A stretch of 64,000 nucleotides of DNA from Thiomicrorhabdus sp. (GTDB lineage Bacteria; Pseudomonadota; Gammaproteobacteria; Thiomicrospirales; Thiomicrospiraceae), in NCBI RefSeq assembly GCF_963677875.1, contig NZ_OY782562.1, forward strand, positions 1 through 64,000, in the 5' to 3' direction. The translations under genes and the position numbers were made by a program. Shown one piece after another: positions 34,983 through 45,300 of the stretch; the stretch's first letter is position 1, and every line of letters begins with the position of its first letter. Below the pieces are notes generated by a model, which searched no databases, had not been told where the DNA came from, and saw only the letters and a program-made list of their open reading frames with translations.

Positions 34983-37223
34983 TGTTAAGTAAAGAACTGC
35001 AACAGACGTTGAGTAATGCCTTTAGTGTTGCCCATGAATATGAACATGAATTCGTGACCCTTGAGCATTTATTGCTCGAACTGCTCGGTGTGTCCGAAGT
35101 ACAAGAAGTCATTCGTGCCTGCGGTGCGGAAATCGGGCCGATTGAAGAGGCGCTGGAGCGTTATTTGGAAACCGAAATGGAAATCCGCAAGCCCGATGAA
35201 TTACAACCGACCATGGGGTTCCAGCGAGTGATTGAGCGGGCGATTTATCTGGTACAGTCGAATGGCTATCCGGAAGTTTCCTGTTTGCACGTTCTGGCCT
35301 CATTGTATTCGGAACAGGATTCTCAGGCGGTCTATCTTCTGGAGTCCAACGGAGTTGAGAGAGTGGATGTCCTGAGCTATATCTCACATGGCGTCACCGC
35401 AAATGACAGCGATGAATTCCTGCCGGCCGAACGAGAAAATGGAGAAAACGAACCCGGCACGGAGGAGGCAAAGAAATCGCCTCTTAAATCGTTTTGCACC
35501 GACTTGAATGCTGAAGTGAAAGCCGGGAGAATCGATCCGATTATCGGCCGCGAGTGGGAACTGAACCGAACCTTGGAAGTGTTGAGTCGGCGGCGCAAGA
35601 ATAATCCCTTGCTGGTTGGAGAACCGGGAGTAGGAAAGACCGCCGTCGCGGAAGGTCTGGCTTATCGGATTGAGATGGCTCAGGTGCCGGAAAGTTTACT
35701 TTCTGCTCGTGTTTTCAGTCTCGATATGGGGGCTTTGCTGGCTGGTACACGTTATCGTGGGGATTTTGAAAAACGCTTCAAAGCGCTGTTGAAAGAGTTG
35801 GAAACTCAGGAGAATGCCATCCTGTTTATTGATGAAATTCATACGGTGATCGGAGCGGGCGCGGTTCAGGGAGGGGCGATGGATGCGTCAAACTTGATGA
35901 AACCGGGGCTTTCTTCCGGGCGTTTACGCTGCATTGGGGCGACAACTTATGAAGAATATCGCGGGGTGTTTGAAAAAGATCGGGCTCTGGCACGTCGTTT
36001 TCAAAAGGTCGATGTAAAAGAGCCGAGCCAGCAAGAGAGTTTCGAAATTCTGAAAGGGCTGAAACCGCAATACGAAGCGCATCATCAGGTTAAGTACAGT
36101 CTGCCGGCCTTGAAGGAAGCAGTGAAGCTATCGGCACGGTACTTGAATGACCGTCATCTGCCGGACAAGGCCATTGATGTGATGGACGAAGCCGGAGCGA
36201 AGCAGGCTTTGAAACCGGTTTCCAGACGCAAGAAACAGATTGGCGTGCATGAAATACAGCAGGTAGGTCGCATCGATTGCCCGCATTCCGGTTTCGCAGA
36301 TCACTCAGAAAGAAAAGGATAAGCTGTTTGATCTGGCAGGCGATTTGAAACGGGTTGTTTTCGGTCAAGACCACGCTGTCGATCAATTGGTGTCGGCGAT
36401 CAAACTCTCCCGTTCAGGGTTGGGCGATGCCAACAAACCGACGGCATCCTTTCTGTTTGCCGGACCGACCGGTGTCGGTAAAACCGAGTTGAGTCAACAG
36501 CTTGCCAATCATCTTGGTGTGGAAATGATTCGCTTTGACATGTCGGAATATATGGAACGGCATACGGTTTCCCGTCTGATCGGCGCTCCTCCGGGGTACG
36601 TCGGTTATGATCAGGGCGGTCTTTTGACCGAAGCGGTATCTCGACAACCGTATGGTGTTGTCCTGCTGGATGAGATCGAAAAAGCACATCCGGATGTTTT
36701 CAATCTGTTACTACAGGTGATGGATCACGGTACCTTGACCGACAATAATGGCCGCAAGGCGGATTTCCGAAATGTGATTTTGATTATGACTTCGAATGTC
36801 GGAGCGGAGCAGATGGCGCGCTCAAGCATGGGCTTTACTCTGCAGGATCACAGTCTCGATTTTGAGAGTGAACTGAAGAAGGTGTTTACACCGGAATTCC
36901 GTAACCGTCTCGATGGCGTAATTCAATTCAATCGCTTAAGTGAAGCTTCTATGGAATCAGTGGTGAATAAATTCATCTACGGTCTCGAGGCGGGGTTGGA
37001 AGAGAAAAAAGTCAAATTACAGGTGACCGATGCCGCTCGTCAATGGCTGGCCAAGCATGGTTATGACCCCTTGATGGGTGCCCGCCCGATGGGTCGCCTG
37101 ATTCAGGAAAAACTCAAGCAGCCGCTTGCAGATCGCTTGTTGTTCGGTGATTTGCAGCAGGGGGGAACCCTGGTGGTCGATGCCGACGATGCAGGCTTGC
37201 GCTTTGAGAAGGAGAAAAATTGA
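34982..37223 (+). pseudogene. clpA: clpA, ATPase subunit of ClpAP, interrupted by a one-base insertion
   Basis: AAA+ unfoldase that feeds proteins to ClpP. The start ATG at 34982 has GGAGG upstream and begins MLSKELQQTLSNAFSVAHEY. The N-domain and first AAA module (Walker A GEPGVGKT near 213) read well to HEIQQV. There one extra G at 36266 or 36267 shifts the frame, which then ends at 36322 after 446 residues. The other frame continues ASIARIPVSQITQKEKDKLF, then KRVVFGQD, the second Walker A GPTGVGKT near 494, and ends at 37223. Without the extra base the protein would have 746 residues, close to the 758 of Escherichia coli. Real decay and sequence error cannot be separated here. Confidence 0.92.
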
Positions 37224-37398
37224 TAGACGATCTGCCAATTCTGCAGGCGAAAAGAGGGGTGATCCGTTGTGTTCTTACCCTCTCAGACTGCTCTGCTGGC
37301 AAGCGTTTTTAAGGTTTCGCTTTTCTCCAGTTTGCCATCCATTGCTCTTTGCCCTCGGTTGAATTGATTTCCGTTGACTGAACTCGATCTGCAAACGC

Positions 37399-37436
37399 AA
37401 AAACCCCCGACCATAAAAATGGCGTAGGGGGTTTTG
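37399..37436. terminator. Bidirectional terminator between clpA and infA
   Basis: AAAACCCCC (37400-37408) pairs with GGGGGTTTT (37427-37435), and an inner CCAT/ATGG pair extends the structure. T tracts flank it on both strands, so it can end clpA (plus) and infA (minus). Confidence 0.8.
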
Positions 37437-37475
37437 TACTAAGGGTTCGATTGTTTTCGAGCGAGATCGCGTCGA

Positions 37476-37694
37476 TTATTTTCCGCGGTAAGTGATGCGA
37501 CCTTTGGTCAGATCGTAAGGTGTCAATTCAACCTTAACAGAGTCACCGGCAAGAATTCGGATGTAGTTTTTACGCATGCGTCCGGAAATGTGCGCCAGAA
37601 TCTGGTGACCATTTTCCAGTTCAACTTTAAACATCGTGTTGGGTAGTGTTTCAAGAACTACGCCGTCGAATTCAATAACGTCTTGTTTTGCCAT
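37476..37694 (-). CDS. infA: Translation initiation factor IF-1
   Basis: A 72-residue S1/OB-fold protein that binds the 30S A site during initiation. The sequence from [20 protein letters not shown] through [20 protein letters not shown] to [20 protein letters not shown] covers the whole conserved fold. It is convergent with clpA. infA next to clpA is a common gammaproteobacterial order. Confidence 0.98.
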   Translation of the reverse strand: MAKQDVIEFDGVVLETLPNTMFKVELENGHQILAHISGRMRKNYIRILAGDSVKVELTPYDLTKGRITYRGK

Positions 37695-37744
37695 CTGTTT
37701 AAAAAACCCTTATGTGTTAAAAAATTGCGGCGGATTATAACAAA

Positions 37745-38020
37745 CTATTCGTGATTCATCAAATATTTGCCGCGAATCGCCTTTATAAGAGGGTGCAGGT
37801 GGCTGCAAACGGAAGGTAAGGGCTGTTCGGTCGGCAACAGCCATTCGAAAAGCGTCTGATCGTTCTGGTCAAGAAGTTCGAACAGTTGCTGTTTCTCTTT
37901 TGTTTCAAGGTGCAGTGGGAGTTCTGATACGTAATGTTGCAGAAGTAATTCGGTTTCCAAGTGGCCGCGTTTGCAGAGAAATAAGGCACGTTTTTTCCAG
38001 TCAGATTCATCGGAAATCAC
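37745..38020 (-). CDS. sdhE: Succinate dehydrogenase flavinylation factor SdhE
   Basis: Small helical protein that helps attach FAD covalently to SdhA. The signature (K)RGHLETELLL matches the RGxxE motif. The GTG at 38020 is chosen because AAGGAAG lies 8 bases ahead, giving 91 residues; a TTG at 38041 would overlap sdhB. It starts 4 bases after the sdhB stop and ends the sdhCDAB-sdhE operon. Having sdhE in the operon is a direct fit with its job. Confidence 0.92.
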   Translation of the reverse strand: MISDESDWKKRALFLCKRGHLETELLLQHYVSELPLHLETKEKQQLFELLDQNDQTLFEWLLPTEQPLPSVCSHLHPLIKAIRGKYLMNHE

Positions 38021-38024
38021 GCGA

Positions 38025-38723
38025 TTAACTTCCTTTGACAATACGGTTTTTCAGGGCTTGAATTGCCTGGCTTGGGTTCAAGCCTTTCGGACAGGAAGCG
38101 GTACAGTTTTGAATATGCCGACAGCGGAAAGTTTTAGTCGGGCTGTCGAGCTTTTTCAGACGGTCGATGGTCGTGATATCTCGGGAATCGATCGTAAAGC
38201 GTTGTGCGGCAAGAAGCGCCGCAGGGCCTGCGAACAGGTCAGGGTTCCACCAGAAAGACGGACAGCTTGCGGAACAGCAGGCGCAGAGAATGCATTCGTA
38301 TTTACCGTCCAGTTGTGCCCGCTGTTTTGGCGTTTGCAGATGTTCTTCCTGTGGATCAAGCGGCTCACTTTGCAAAAAAGGATCGATGGATTGGTATTGC
38401 TGGTAAAACAAGGTCAGGTCAACGACCAGGTCCTTAATGATTGGAAAGCCCGGAAGCGGACGAATTTCAATCGGTTCCTTCAGGGAGTTCAATGGTGTGG
38501 TGCAGGCGAGCAAATTACGGCCGTTGACATTCAGCGCGTCTGAGCCGCAGACGCCTTCCTGACAGGAGTAACGGACGCTGAGAGTCGGGTCGACTTCTCT
38601 CAGGTGCAGAATCAGTTCAAGCAACATGGCGTCTTCTTGCAGGGTCTCGGTGTCGATCTCAAACGTCTGCAAGTAGGGTTCGGAATCTTGATCTGGGTGA
38701 AAACGGTTGACTAAAACCTGCAT
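38025..38723 (-). CDS. sdhB: Succinate dehydrogenase iron-sulfur subunit
   Basis: Carries three clusters from SdhA flavin to quinone. The plant-type [2Fe-2S] motif reads SCQEGVCGSDALNVNGRNLL, then CTT. The [4Fe-4S] and [3Fe-4S] ligands are in CILCACCSASCP and in CRHIQNCTASCPKGLNP. The length of 232 residues is normal. It lies 39 bases after sdhA and just ahead of sdhE. Confidence 0.97.
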   Translation of the reverse strand: MQVLVNRFHPDQDSEPYLQTFEIDTETLQEDAMLLELILHLREVDPTLSVRYSCQEGVCGSDALNVNGRNLLACTTPLNSLKEPIEIRPLPGFPIIKDLVVDLTLFYQQYQSIDPFLQSEPLDPQEEHLQTPKQRAQLDGKYECILCACCSASCPSFWWNPDLFAGPAALLAAQRFTIDSRDITTIDRLKKLDSPTKTFRCRHIQNCTASCPKGLNPSQAIQALKNRIVKGS

Positions 38724-38762
38724 AAAATCTCCGATGATTTATGGTCTGATGGCATCATATTC

Positions 38763-40529
38763 TTAATAAACCCGTTTCTTCGGTTCGAAAGGCGGGTGCT
38801 TGCGTGGTGCGAGATTGACTGCCTTATCGCTCAGTTGGCGTGTCGCATGTGTATACAGACTGTGTTTCAGCCAGTGTTCATCGTCGCGTTCGGGGTAATC
38901 GACACGGCTGTGAGCGCCACGGCTTTCTTCTCGGTTTAAGGCGCTGTACACAGTTGCCCATGCGACGACCAAAAGATTTTCCAGTTCAAGCGCGGCAAGC
39001 CGATCAAGGTTGAAAACCTCGGAATGATCATTCAATCCGACTTTTGCCAGACGTTGCTCTATTGGTTGCAATTTTTCCAGCGCCGATTTCATGGTGGCCT
39101 GTTCACGAAAAACGCCGCACCCTTGCTCCATTATTTTTTGCAGGTCCTTTTTAATGTCGCAGATGGTGTCTGTGTCCGGCTTTTCGGCTTTGTGCCAGCG
39201 AAGGTAGCGTGCCAGAATGGTTTGCAAATTATCGGCGGGGAGGACTGCATGATCAGATGCTTTCAATTCGGTGTCGATCGTCTGAGCGGCTTTGCGGCCG
39301 AAGACGACGATGTCCAAGAGTGAATTTCCTCCCAGCCGGTTGGCGCCGTGAACCGAAACGCAGGCACATTCGCCGATGGCGTAAAGTCCCTTGACGGTCA
39401 CTTGACCACCGTTCTCATCAGGAGTGATGACCTGGCCGTTAAGATCGGTTGGAATGCCGCCCATCATGTAATGGCAAGTCGGAAATACCGGGATCGGTTC
39501 CTCAACCGGGTCTTTGCCGAGAAAGGTCATGCTGATATCACGAATGCCCGGCAAACGCTGGCGGATCAGTTCTCCATCCAGATGGGTCACGTCGAGCAGG
39601 ACGTAGTCTTGATTCGGGCCGCAACCCCGGCCTTCGGCGACTTCGATTGAAATGGCTCTGGCGACGACGTCGCGCGAGGCGAGATCCTTGACGTGCGGCG
39701 CATAGCGAGCCATGAACGCCTCGCCCTCACGGTTGCGCAAGACGCCGCCTTCTCCGCGAACTGCTTCGGAAATCAGCATGCCTTTTCCGGCCACCCCGGT
39801 CGGGTGAAATTGCCAGAACTCCATGTCCTGCAAGGCAAAGCCGGCTCGGGCGACCATGCCAAGTCCGTCGCCGCTGTTAATGGCTGCATTGGTATTGGTG
39901 CGGAATACCTGACCGGCGCCTCCGGTTGCCAGTAGGGTATGTTTGGCATTTAGGCGTTTTAACTGTGAATCATGCAAATTGACAACGATTGCGCCACAGA
40001 CCGTGTCGCCGTTTTTCAGTAGGTCAATCGCATAATGTTCGTCAAAAAAGTGCGTTCCGGAACGCACATTTTGCTGATAGAGTGAATGCAGTATGGCATG
40101 ACCGGTTCGATCCGCCGCTGCACAGGTCCGGTGTGCCTGGCTCTGCCCGAAATTCTGGCTTTGCCCCCCGAAGGCACGCTGGTAGATTTTGCCGTTGTTC
40201 AAGCGTGAGAAAGGAACGCCGAAGTGTTCCAGTTCCCGGACAATTTCGGCCGCTTCGGCGCACATGAATTCGATGGCATCCTGATCGCCCAGGTAATCGC
40301 TGCCTTTGATGGTGTCGTACATATGCCATTCCCATTTGTCGGGTGTGACATTGGCCAGCGCCGCATTAATGCCACCCTGGGCGGCAACGGTATGCGAGCG
40401 GGTCGGGAAGACTTTTGAGACGACAGCGACCTTGTGTCCCTGTTCGGTGAGCAAAAGAGCAGCGCGCAGACCTGCGCCTCCCGCACCGATGATGATAACG
40501 TCAAAGTCGAACTCCTGAAGAGCGCTCAT
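38763..40529 (-). CDS. sdhA: Succinate dehydrogenase flavoprotein subunit
   Basis: Oxidises succinate to fumarate. The N-terminal dinucleotide fold IIGAGGAGLRAALLL is followed by FPTRSHTVAAQGGINA, whose histidine takes covalent FAD. Further motifs are HPTGVAGKGMLISEAVRGEG, HYMMGGIPTDLNG and NRLGGNSLLDIVVFG. The 588 residues and the C-terminal EESRGAHSRVDYPERDD fit SdhA rather than fumarate reductase; the two-subunit anchor supports this. Confidence 0.97.
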   Translation of the reverse strand: MSALQEFDFDVIIIGAGGAGLRAALLLTEQGHKVAVVSKVFPTRSHTVAAQGGINAALANVTPDKWEWHMYDTIKGSDYLGDQDAIEFMCAEAAEIVRELEHFGVPFSRLNNGKIYQRAFGGQSQNFGQSQAHRTCAAADRTGHAILHSLYQQNVRSGTHFFDEHYAIDLLKNGDTVCGAIVVNLHDSQLKRLNAKHTLLATGGAGQVFRTNTNAAINSGDGLGMVARAGFALQDMEFWQFHPTGVAGKGMLISEAVRGEGGVLRNREGEAFMARYAPHVKDLASRDVVARAISIEVAEGRGCGPNQDYVLLDVTHLDGELIRQRLPGIRDISMTFLGKDPVEEPIPVFPTCHYMMGGIPTDLNGQVITPDENGGQVTVKGLYAIGECACVSVHGANRLGGNSLLDIVVFGRKAAQTIDTELKASDHAVLPADNLQTILARYLRWHKAEKPDTDTICDIKKDLQKIMEQGCGVFREQATMKSALEKLQPIEQRLAKVGLNDHSEVFNLDRLAALELENLLVVAWATVYSALNREESRGAHSRVDYPERDDEHWLKHSLYTHATRQLSDKAVNLAPRKHPPFEPKKRVY

Positions 40530-40580
40530 AAATCGATTCCTTTTGAGCCAGGACGGGCGTTTAAAGCCGAGATCCGGTAT

Positions 40581-40925
40581 TTAAGTGAGAGAAGCATACA
40601 AAATCCATATCAGATCGAAAACAATTAAAAACAGCACGATTTGATAAATGCCGAGCCAGCTTTCGGTTTTCTTGCGCGGAGCATAGTCAATCAGGATGTC
40701 GCGACCGCCGATCCACAGGTGGATCAGAGTCAGCACGGCTGCCAGCAAGGTGACGAAGGCGAAGAATCCTTGAAATTGATTTTGTAACAGGGTTTGCAGG
40801 TCCGGGTAAGAAGGAAACTGCAGCGTTTGCCAACCGAGATAGGGAAAATAAGCGAGAAGGTAATACGCACTGTAACGTTGCCATTGATGAGCGCGTTTTC
40901 CGCTGAGACGTCCGAGTTTAATCAT
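40581..40925 (-). CDS. sdhD: Succinate dehydrogenase membrane anchor subunit D
   Basis: A 114-residue hydrophobic subunit with three predicted helices: AYYLLAYFPYLGWQTLQF, FFAFVTLLAAVLTLIHLWIG and GIYQIVLFLIVFDLIWILY. The HLWIGGRDILIDYAP segment provides the heme-ligand histidine and the quinone-site aspartate/tyrosine region of SdhD. Its start overlaps the sdhC stop by 8 bases. Confidence 0.93.
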   Translation of the reverse strand: MIKLGRLSGKRAHQWQRYSAYYLLAYFPYLGWQTLQFPSYPDLQTLLQNQFQGFFAFVTLLAAVLTLIHLWIGGRDILIDYAPRKKTESWLGIYQIVLFLIVFDLIWILYASLT

Positions 40926-41292
40926 GCCAGATTACTCCGATAGCGAAATAAGCGTATAGCGCCCAGATTGCCAATAGGCTATAAGCGCTTGCAGGGCGGT
41001 TGAGCTTGACGTAATAGCGGCTTTCGGCAAGGTGCTCTGCGAGCAGATGACGAATGCCGCTGAACCAGTGAAAACCGACGGCGAGCCAAAATACGGAGTG
41101 CAGAGCCTGTTGTAGAAAACGGGGGAGATCGATATGAGCGATAAACTGCAAATTCCAGATCGTGATATACGCAAGAAGGCACAGCAACAGCAGGAGACCG
41201 GTGACGCGGTGCAAGCCGGAGATCACTGCATTCAACGGAAAATGAAATCGAGTCAGGTCGAGATTTCGGGGACGCCCGTCGGGTAGAAACAT
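40918..41292 (-). CDS. sdhC: Succinate dehydrogenase cytochrome b556 subunit
   Basis: Heme- and quinone-binding anchor. RPRNLDLTRFHFPLNAVISG and LHRVTGLLLLLCLLAY match the SdhC N-terminus, and HWFSGIRHLLAEHL holds the heme-ligand histidine. The ATG at 41292 gives 124 residues, has GGAGG close ahead, and puts RPRNLDL where it lies in the family. An ATG at 41355 with AAGG upstream would add 21 unconserved residues (MESIELDPFTSEQSSPSTGG) and cannot be excluded. A weak stem between aat and this gene may partly separate the two transcripts. Confidence 0.9.
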   Translation of the reverse strand: MFLPDGRPRNLDLTRFHFPLNAVISGLHRVTGLLLLLCLLAYITIWNLQFIAHIDLPRFLQQALHSVFWLAVGFHWFSGIRHLLAEHLAESRYYVKLNRPASAYSLLAIWALYAYFAIGVIWHD

Positions 41293-41421
41293 GCTGCCTC
41301 CAGTTGAGGGTGACGATTGTTCGGAAGTGAATGGATCAAGTTCGATGCTTTCCATTCTAACGCCTTTTCAAGCTCTCTGAAAAGCCTTAACTCGGCTTAA
41401 TCCGGCTTGACGCCGAGGCGT

Positions 41422-42198
41422 TCAGAGCATCTGCGTGGCGCTTCTTTGGGAAAAGTGTTTCAGTGTTTCGACCCAGTCAATGTCGAATTGCCACAAATGG
41501 GGCTCGAAAGCCTGTTCGCAGTAGTCGTCCAGAATGATTTCGAAATGCTCTCGATCGACGCAAGTGGCCCCGAGGGAATTCAAATGCGGTGTTTCGACCT
41601 GGGTATCAACCCACTCGAAGCCCCAGGAATCCAATTGCATGCAGAGGGCGCCAAGGGCGATTTTGGAGGCGTTGCTTTGCAGGGAAAACATCGATTCGCC
41701 GAAGAACATTTTGCCGATGCTTACGCCGTATAATCCTCCAGCCAATTCGCCGTCGAAACAGACTTCGACGGAATGCGCGTAACCGATGGAGTGCAGTTTG
41801 CAGTAGGCGTCGTGCATTCGTTTGCCGATCCAGCTGCCGTCTTGTCCGAGACGAGGAACCGAAGCGCAATGATGCATGACGGTCGAAAACTGTCGGTCGA
41901 GTGTGACGTCCAAACGTCCTTGATTCTGCATGCTGGAAATCTGTTTACGCAGGCTTTTGGAAATTTTCAGTTCGGGAATATGCAGCAGGCTGCGCGGGGT
42001 GGGCGACCACCACAAAACGGGTTCGTCAGGGTTGAACCAGGGGAAAATGCCGTTTCGATAAGCGGTTAACAGCCATTCGGGTGTCAAAAGGCCTCCGACG
42101 GCCAGAAGCCCGTTGGGGTCGGTGGCGGCCAATTCGGGTGGCGGGAAAGCAGGTGGTTGATTTTCGTCGACCCAGAAAGGGCCCAGTTGATTTTGCAT
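41422..42198 (-). CDS. aat: Leucyl/phenylalanyl-tRNA-protein transferase
   Basis: Adds Leu or Phe from charged tRNA to proteins with N-terminal Lys or Arg, making N-degrons for ClpS. Diagnostic stretches are NGIFPWFNPDEPVLWWSPTP and RSLLHIPE, then GTWI-type region GSWIGKRMHDAYCKLHSIGY, HSVEVC, and GGLYGVSIGKMFFGESMFS. I chose the ATG at 42198 (258 residues); an upstream frame to 42309 would add 37 unconserved residues overlapping the dnaE control region. It is divergent from dnaE. Confidence 0.95.
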   Translation of the reverse strand: MQNQLGPFWVDENQPPAFPPPELAATDPNGLLAVGGLLTPEWLLTAYRNGIFPWFNPDEPVLWWSPTPRSLLHIPELKISKSLRKQISSMQNQGRLDVTLDRQFSTVMHHCASVPRLGQDGSWIGKRMHDAYCKLHSIGYAHSVEVCFDGELAGGLYGVSIGKMFFGESMFSLQSNASKIALGALCMQLDSWGFEWVDTQVETPHLNSLGATCVDREHFEIILDDYCEQAFEPHLWQFDIDWVETLKHFSQRSATQML

Positions 42199-42354
42199 GC
42201 TGAAAACGTGTAATGGTCCGGAGTGACTGTCTGTCGGTTTTGTCCCGCTGCGGGAAAAAATTGATTCTTTCGCCTCGATTTTCGGTCGAACGCGGTAGAA
42301 TATCTGCAAATTTTAGCAGGAAGCCGCTTTCGATCCTTGGAAGATTTCACCCTA

Positions 42355-45300
42355 ATGACGCAATTTGTACACCTTCACCTTCACTCCGAATTCTCCGTTG
42401 TTGACAGTACGCTCGGAATCAAGCCGATTATCGGGCTGTTGCAGGAGCATCAGCAACCCGCGATGGCGTTGACCGATCAGAATAACCTGTTTGCCCTGGT
42501 GAAATTCTATTCTTCGGCAATTGGAGCCGGCATCAAACCGATTATCGGCGCTGATGTCTGGTTGGAAGATGAAAACGGCGAGGCCTTTCAAGTGGTTCTG
42601 CTGTGTCAGAATGAACAGGGTTATCTCAATCTTTCGCATCTGATTTCGCAAAGTTATCTGCATAATCAGAAAACTCACCGGAACGATCTGGTCGCCATGA
42701 TCAAACGCCCGTGGTTGGAAACCTATAATAAGGGGTTGATTGTACTGTCCGGAGGCCGTGAAGGGGATGTCGGACGCGCCCTCCTGGCTCAGAATCGTGA
42801 ACTGGTACAGGCGAGGCTGCAATGGTGGAAACAGTATTTTCCGGATCGTTTCTATCTGGAATTGATTCGTACCGGCCGCGATTCCGAAGAAGCCTACATT
42901 GCGCTTGCGGTTGAAGCGGCCGAGAGCTTCGATCTGCCGGTTGTGGCAACCAATGACGTGCGTTTCGCGACACCGGATGATTTCGAAGCGCACGAAGTTC
43001 GAACCTGTATTCACGGCGGTTATGTACTGATTGATCAATCCCGCCCGAAGCGCTATTCCGAACAGCAGTATTTCCGCAGCAGCGAAGAGATGATAGAGCT
43101 GTTTTCCGATCTGCCCGAGGCCATTGCCAATACGGTGGAAATTGCCAAACGCTGTAACCTGGATTTGACGCTGGGCACCTACTTCCTGCCGGATTTCCCG
43201 GTTCCGGAAGGTATGACGATGGATGAGTTTTTCGTCAGCGAAAGTCATAAAGGTCTGGATGAGCGCCTTGAATTTCTTTTTGGACATTTGAGCAAGGCCG
43301 AATTTGCGGAAAAACGCAAAGAGTATTATGAACGGATTCAATTCGAACTCGATATTATTCTGCAGATGGGATTTCCCGGGTACTTCCTGATCGTTGCCGA
43401 CTTCATTCAATGGGGAAAAAATCACCAGATTCCGGTCGGCCCGGGGCGAGGTTCCGGAGCCGGTTCCCTGGTGGCTTATGCTCTGAAAATCACCGACCTT
43501 GACCCGATTGAATACGATCTTCTATTCGAGCGTTTTCTGAACCCGGAACGGGTTTCCATGCCCGACTTCGATGTTGACTTCTGCATGGATCGCCGTGACG
43601 AGGTTATCGATTATGTTTCTCGCCACTATGGACGCGACCATGTTTCTCAGATTGTCACTTTCGGAACTATGGCGGCGAAGGCGGTTGTGCGCGATGTCGG
43701 CCGGGTGTTGGGGCTTGGGTATGGTGCGGTTGACAGTATCGCTAAACTGATTCCGAACGAGTTGGGAATCAAGCTCAAAGATGCCTTGGAAAAAGAAGAA
43801 GACCTGCAGGCCAAACGCGACAATGACGAGGATGCGGCACAGTTGCTTGAATTGGCGCTGAAACTGGAAGGGACGGTGCGTAACACCGGTAAGCACGCCG
43901 GTGGAGTGGTGATCGGCCCGAAACCGCTGGACCACTTTTGTCCCGTTTTGTGTGAGCCGGACGGTTCCAGTGTCGTTACGCAGTTGGATAAGAACGACGT
44001 TGAAACCGCCGGGCTGGTCAAGTTCGACTTTCTGGGGTTGCGAACCCTGACGATTATCGATTGGGCTTTGCAGTCGATCAATCATAATAAAAACCCGGGT
44101 GATGAAGGGTTTGTCGATATCGCGCGCATTCCTTTAGATGACGAACCGACGTTTGATTTGATTAAAACCGGTAAAACCACCGGGGTCTTCCAGCTGGAAT
44201 CGAGTGGAATGCAAAGCTTGATTGTTCGTCTGCGCCCCGACTGTTTTGAAGACATTATCGCTTTGGTTGCCCTCTTCCGTCCGGGGCCGCTGGAATCCGG
44301 TATGGTCGACAACTTTATCGCCCGTAAGCATGGTCGCGAAAAAGTTTCTTACCCTGATGCGCAATATCAGCACGAATCCCTTAAACCGATTTTGGAACCG
44401 ACTTACGGGGTCATTCTCTATCAAGAACAGGTTATGCAGATTGCACAGGTATTGGCCGGTTATACGCTGGGCGGAGCCGATATGCTGCGACGAGCGATGG
44501 GGAAAAAGAAACCGGAAGAGATGGCCAAACAGCGTTCGGTATTCGAAGAGGGAGCGATAAAGAATAACGTTGACGGCGAACTGGCGATGAAAATTTTCGA
44601 CTTAGTGGAAAAATTCGCCGGTTACGGATTCAACAAATCGCACTCCGCAGCTTACGCTCTGGTCTCCTATCAATCAGCCTGGTTGAAAACGCATTATCCG
44701 TCCGAATTCATGGCGGCACAGATTTCCTCCGATATGGACAACACCGACAAGGTGGTTCATATGGTAAACGAATGTTATGCCATGAAGCTGGAAGTACACC
44801 GGCCCGATATCAATGTCGGTGAAATTCACTTCAAACCCTGCGGGTCCAGAAGTATCAATTATGGACTCGGCGGTATTAAAGGCGTCGGTGAGGCGGCCCT
44901 TGAAGGAATCATTGAAGAGCGGAAAGAAAACGGTCTGTTCCGGGATCTGTTTGATTTTTGTTTGCGCGCCGGCAAAAAAGCCAATCGCCGCGTGATCGAA
45001 GCGCTGGTTCGCAGCGGTGCTTTAGATGGTTTGCACGATAACCGCAACGCAATGCTGGAAACAATTCCTCTGGCCTTGAAACAGGCCGAGCAGCAACTGA
45101 AAAACAGTGAATTGGGTCAAAGTGATCTGTTCGGTGAGTGTGTGACGATGGAAGAGGGAATCGACTCTTCTCTGGTTGATGTGCCGGAAATGAGCGAGAA
45201 ATTACGACTGCAAGGTGAAAAAGAGACGCTCGGACTTTATATGACCGGCCACCCGATCGATATTTACGAGCATGAACTGGCGACGCTGGTGGAACAGAAA

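Noticed and set aside
36255..36275. Programmed ribosomal frameshifting as explanation for the clpA and rnfD breaks
   Set aside because: Neither site has a slippery heptamer, a nearby zero-frame stop or a downstream structure typical of programmed shifting, and I know of no such case in these families.
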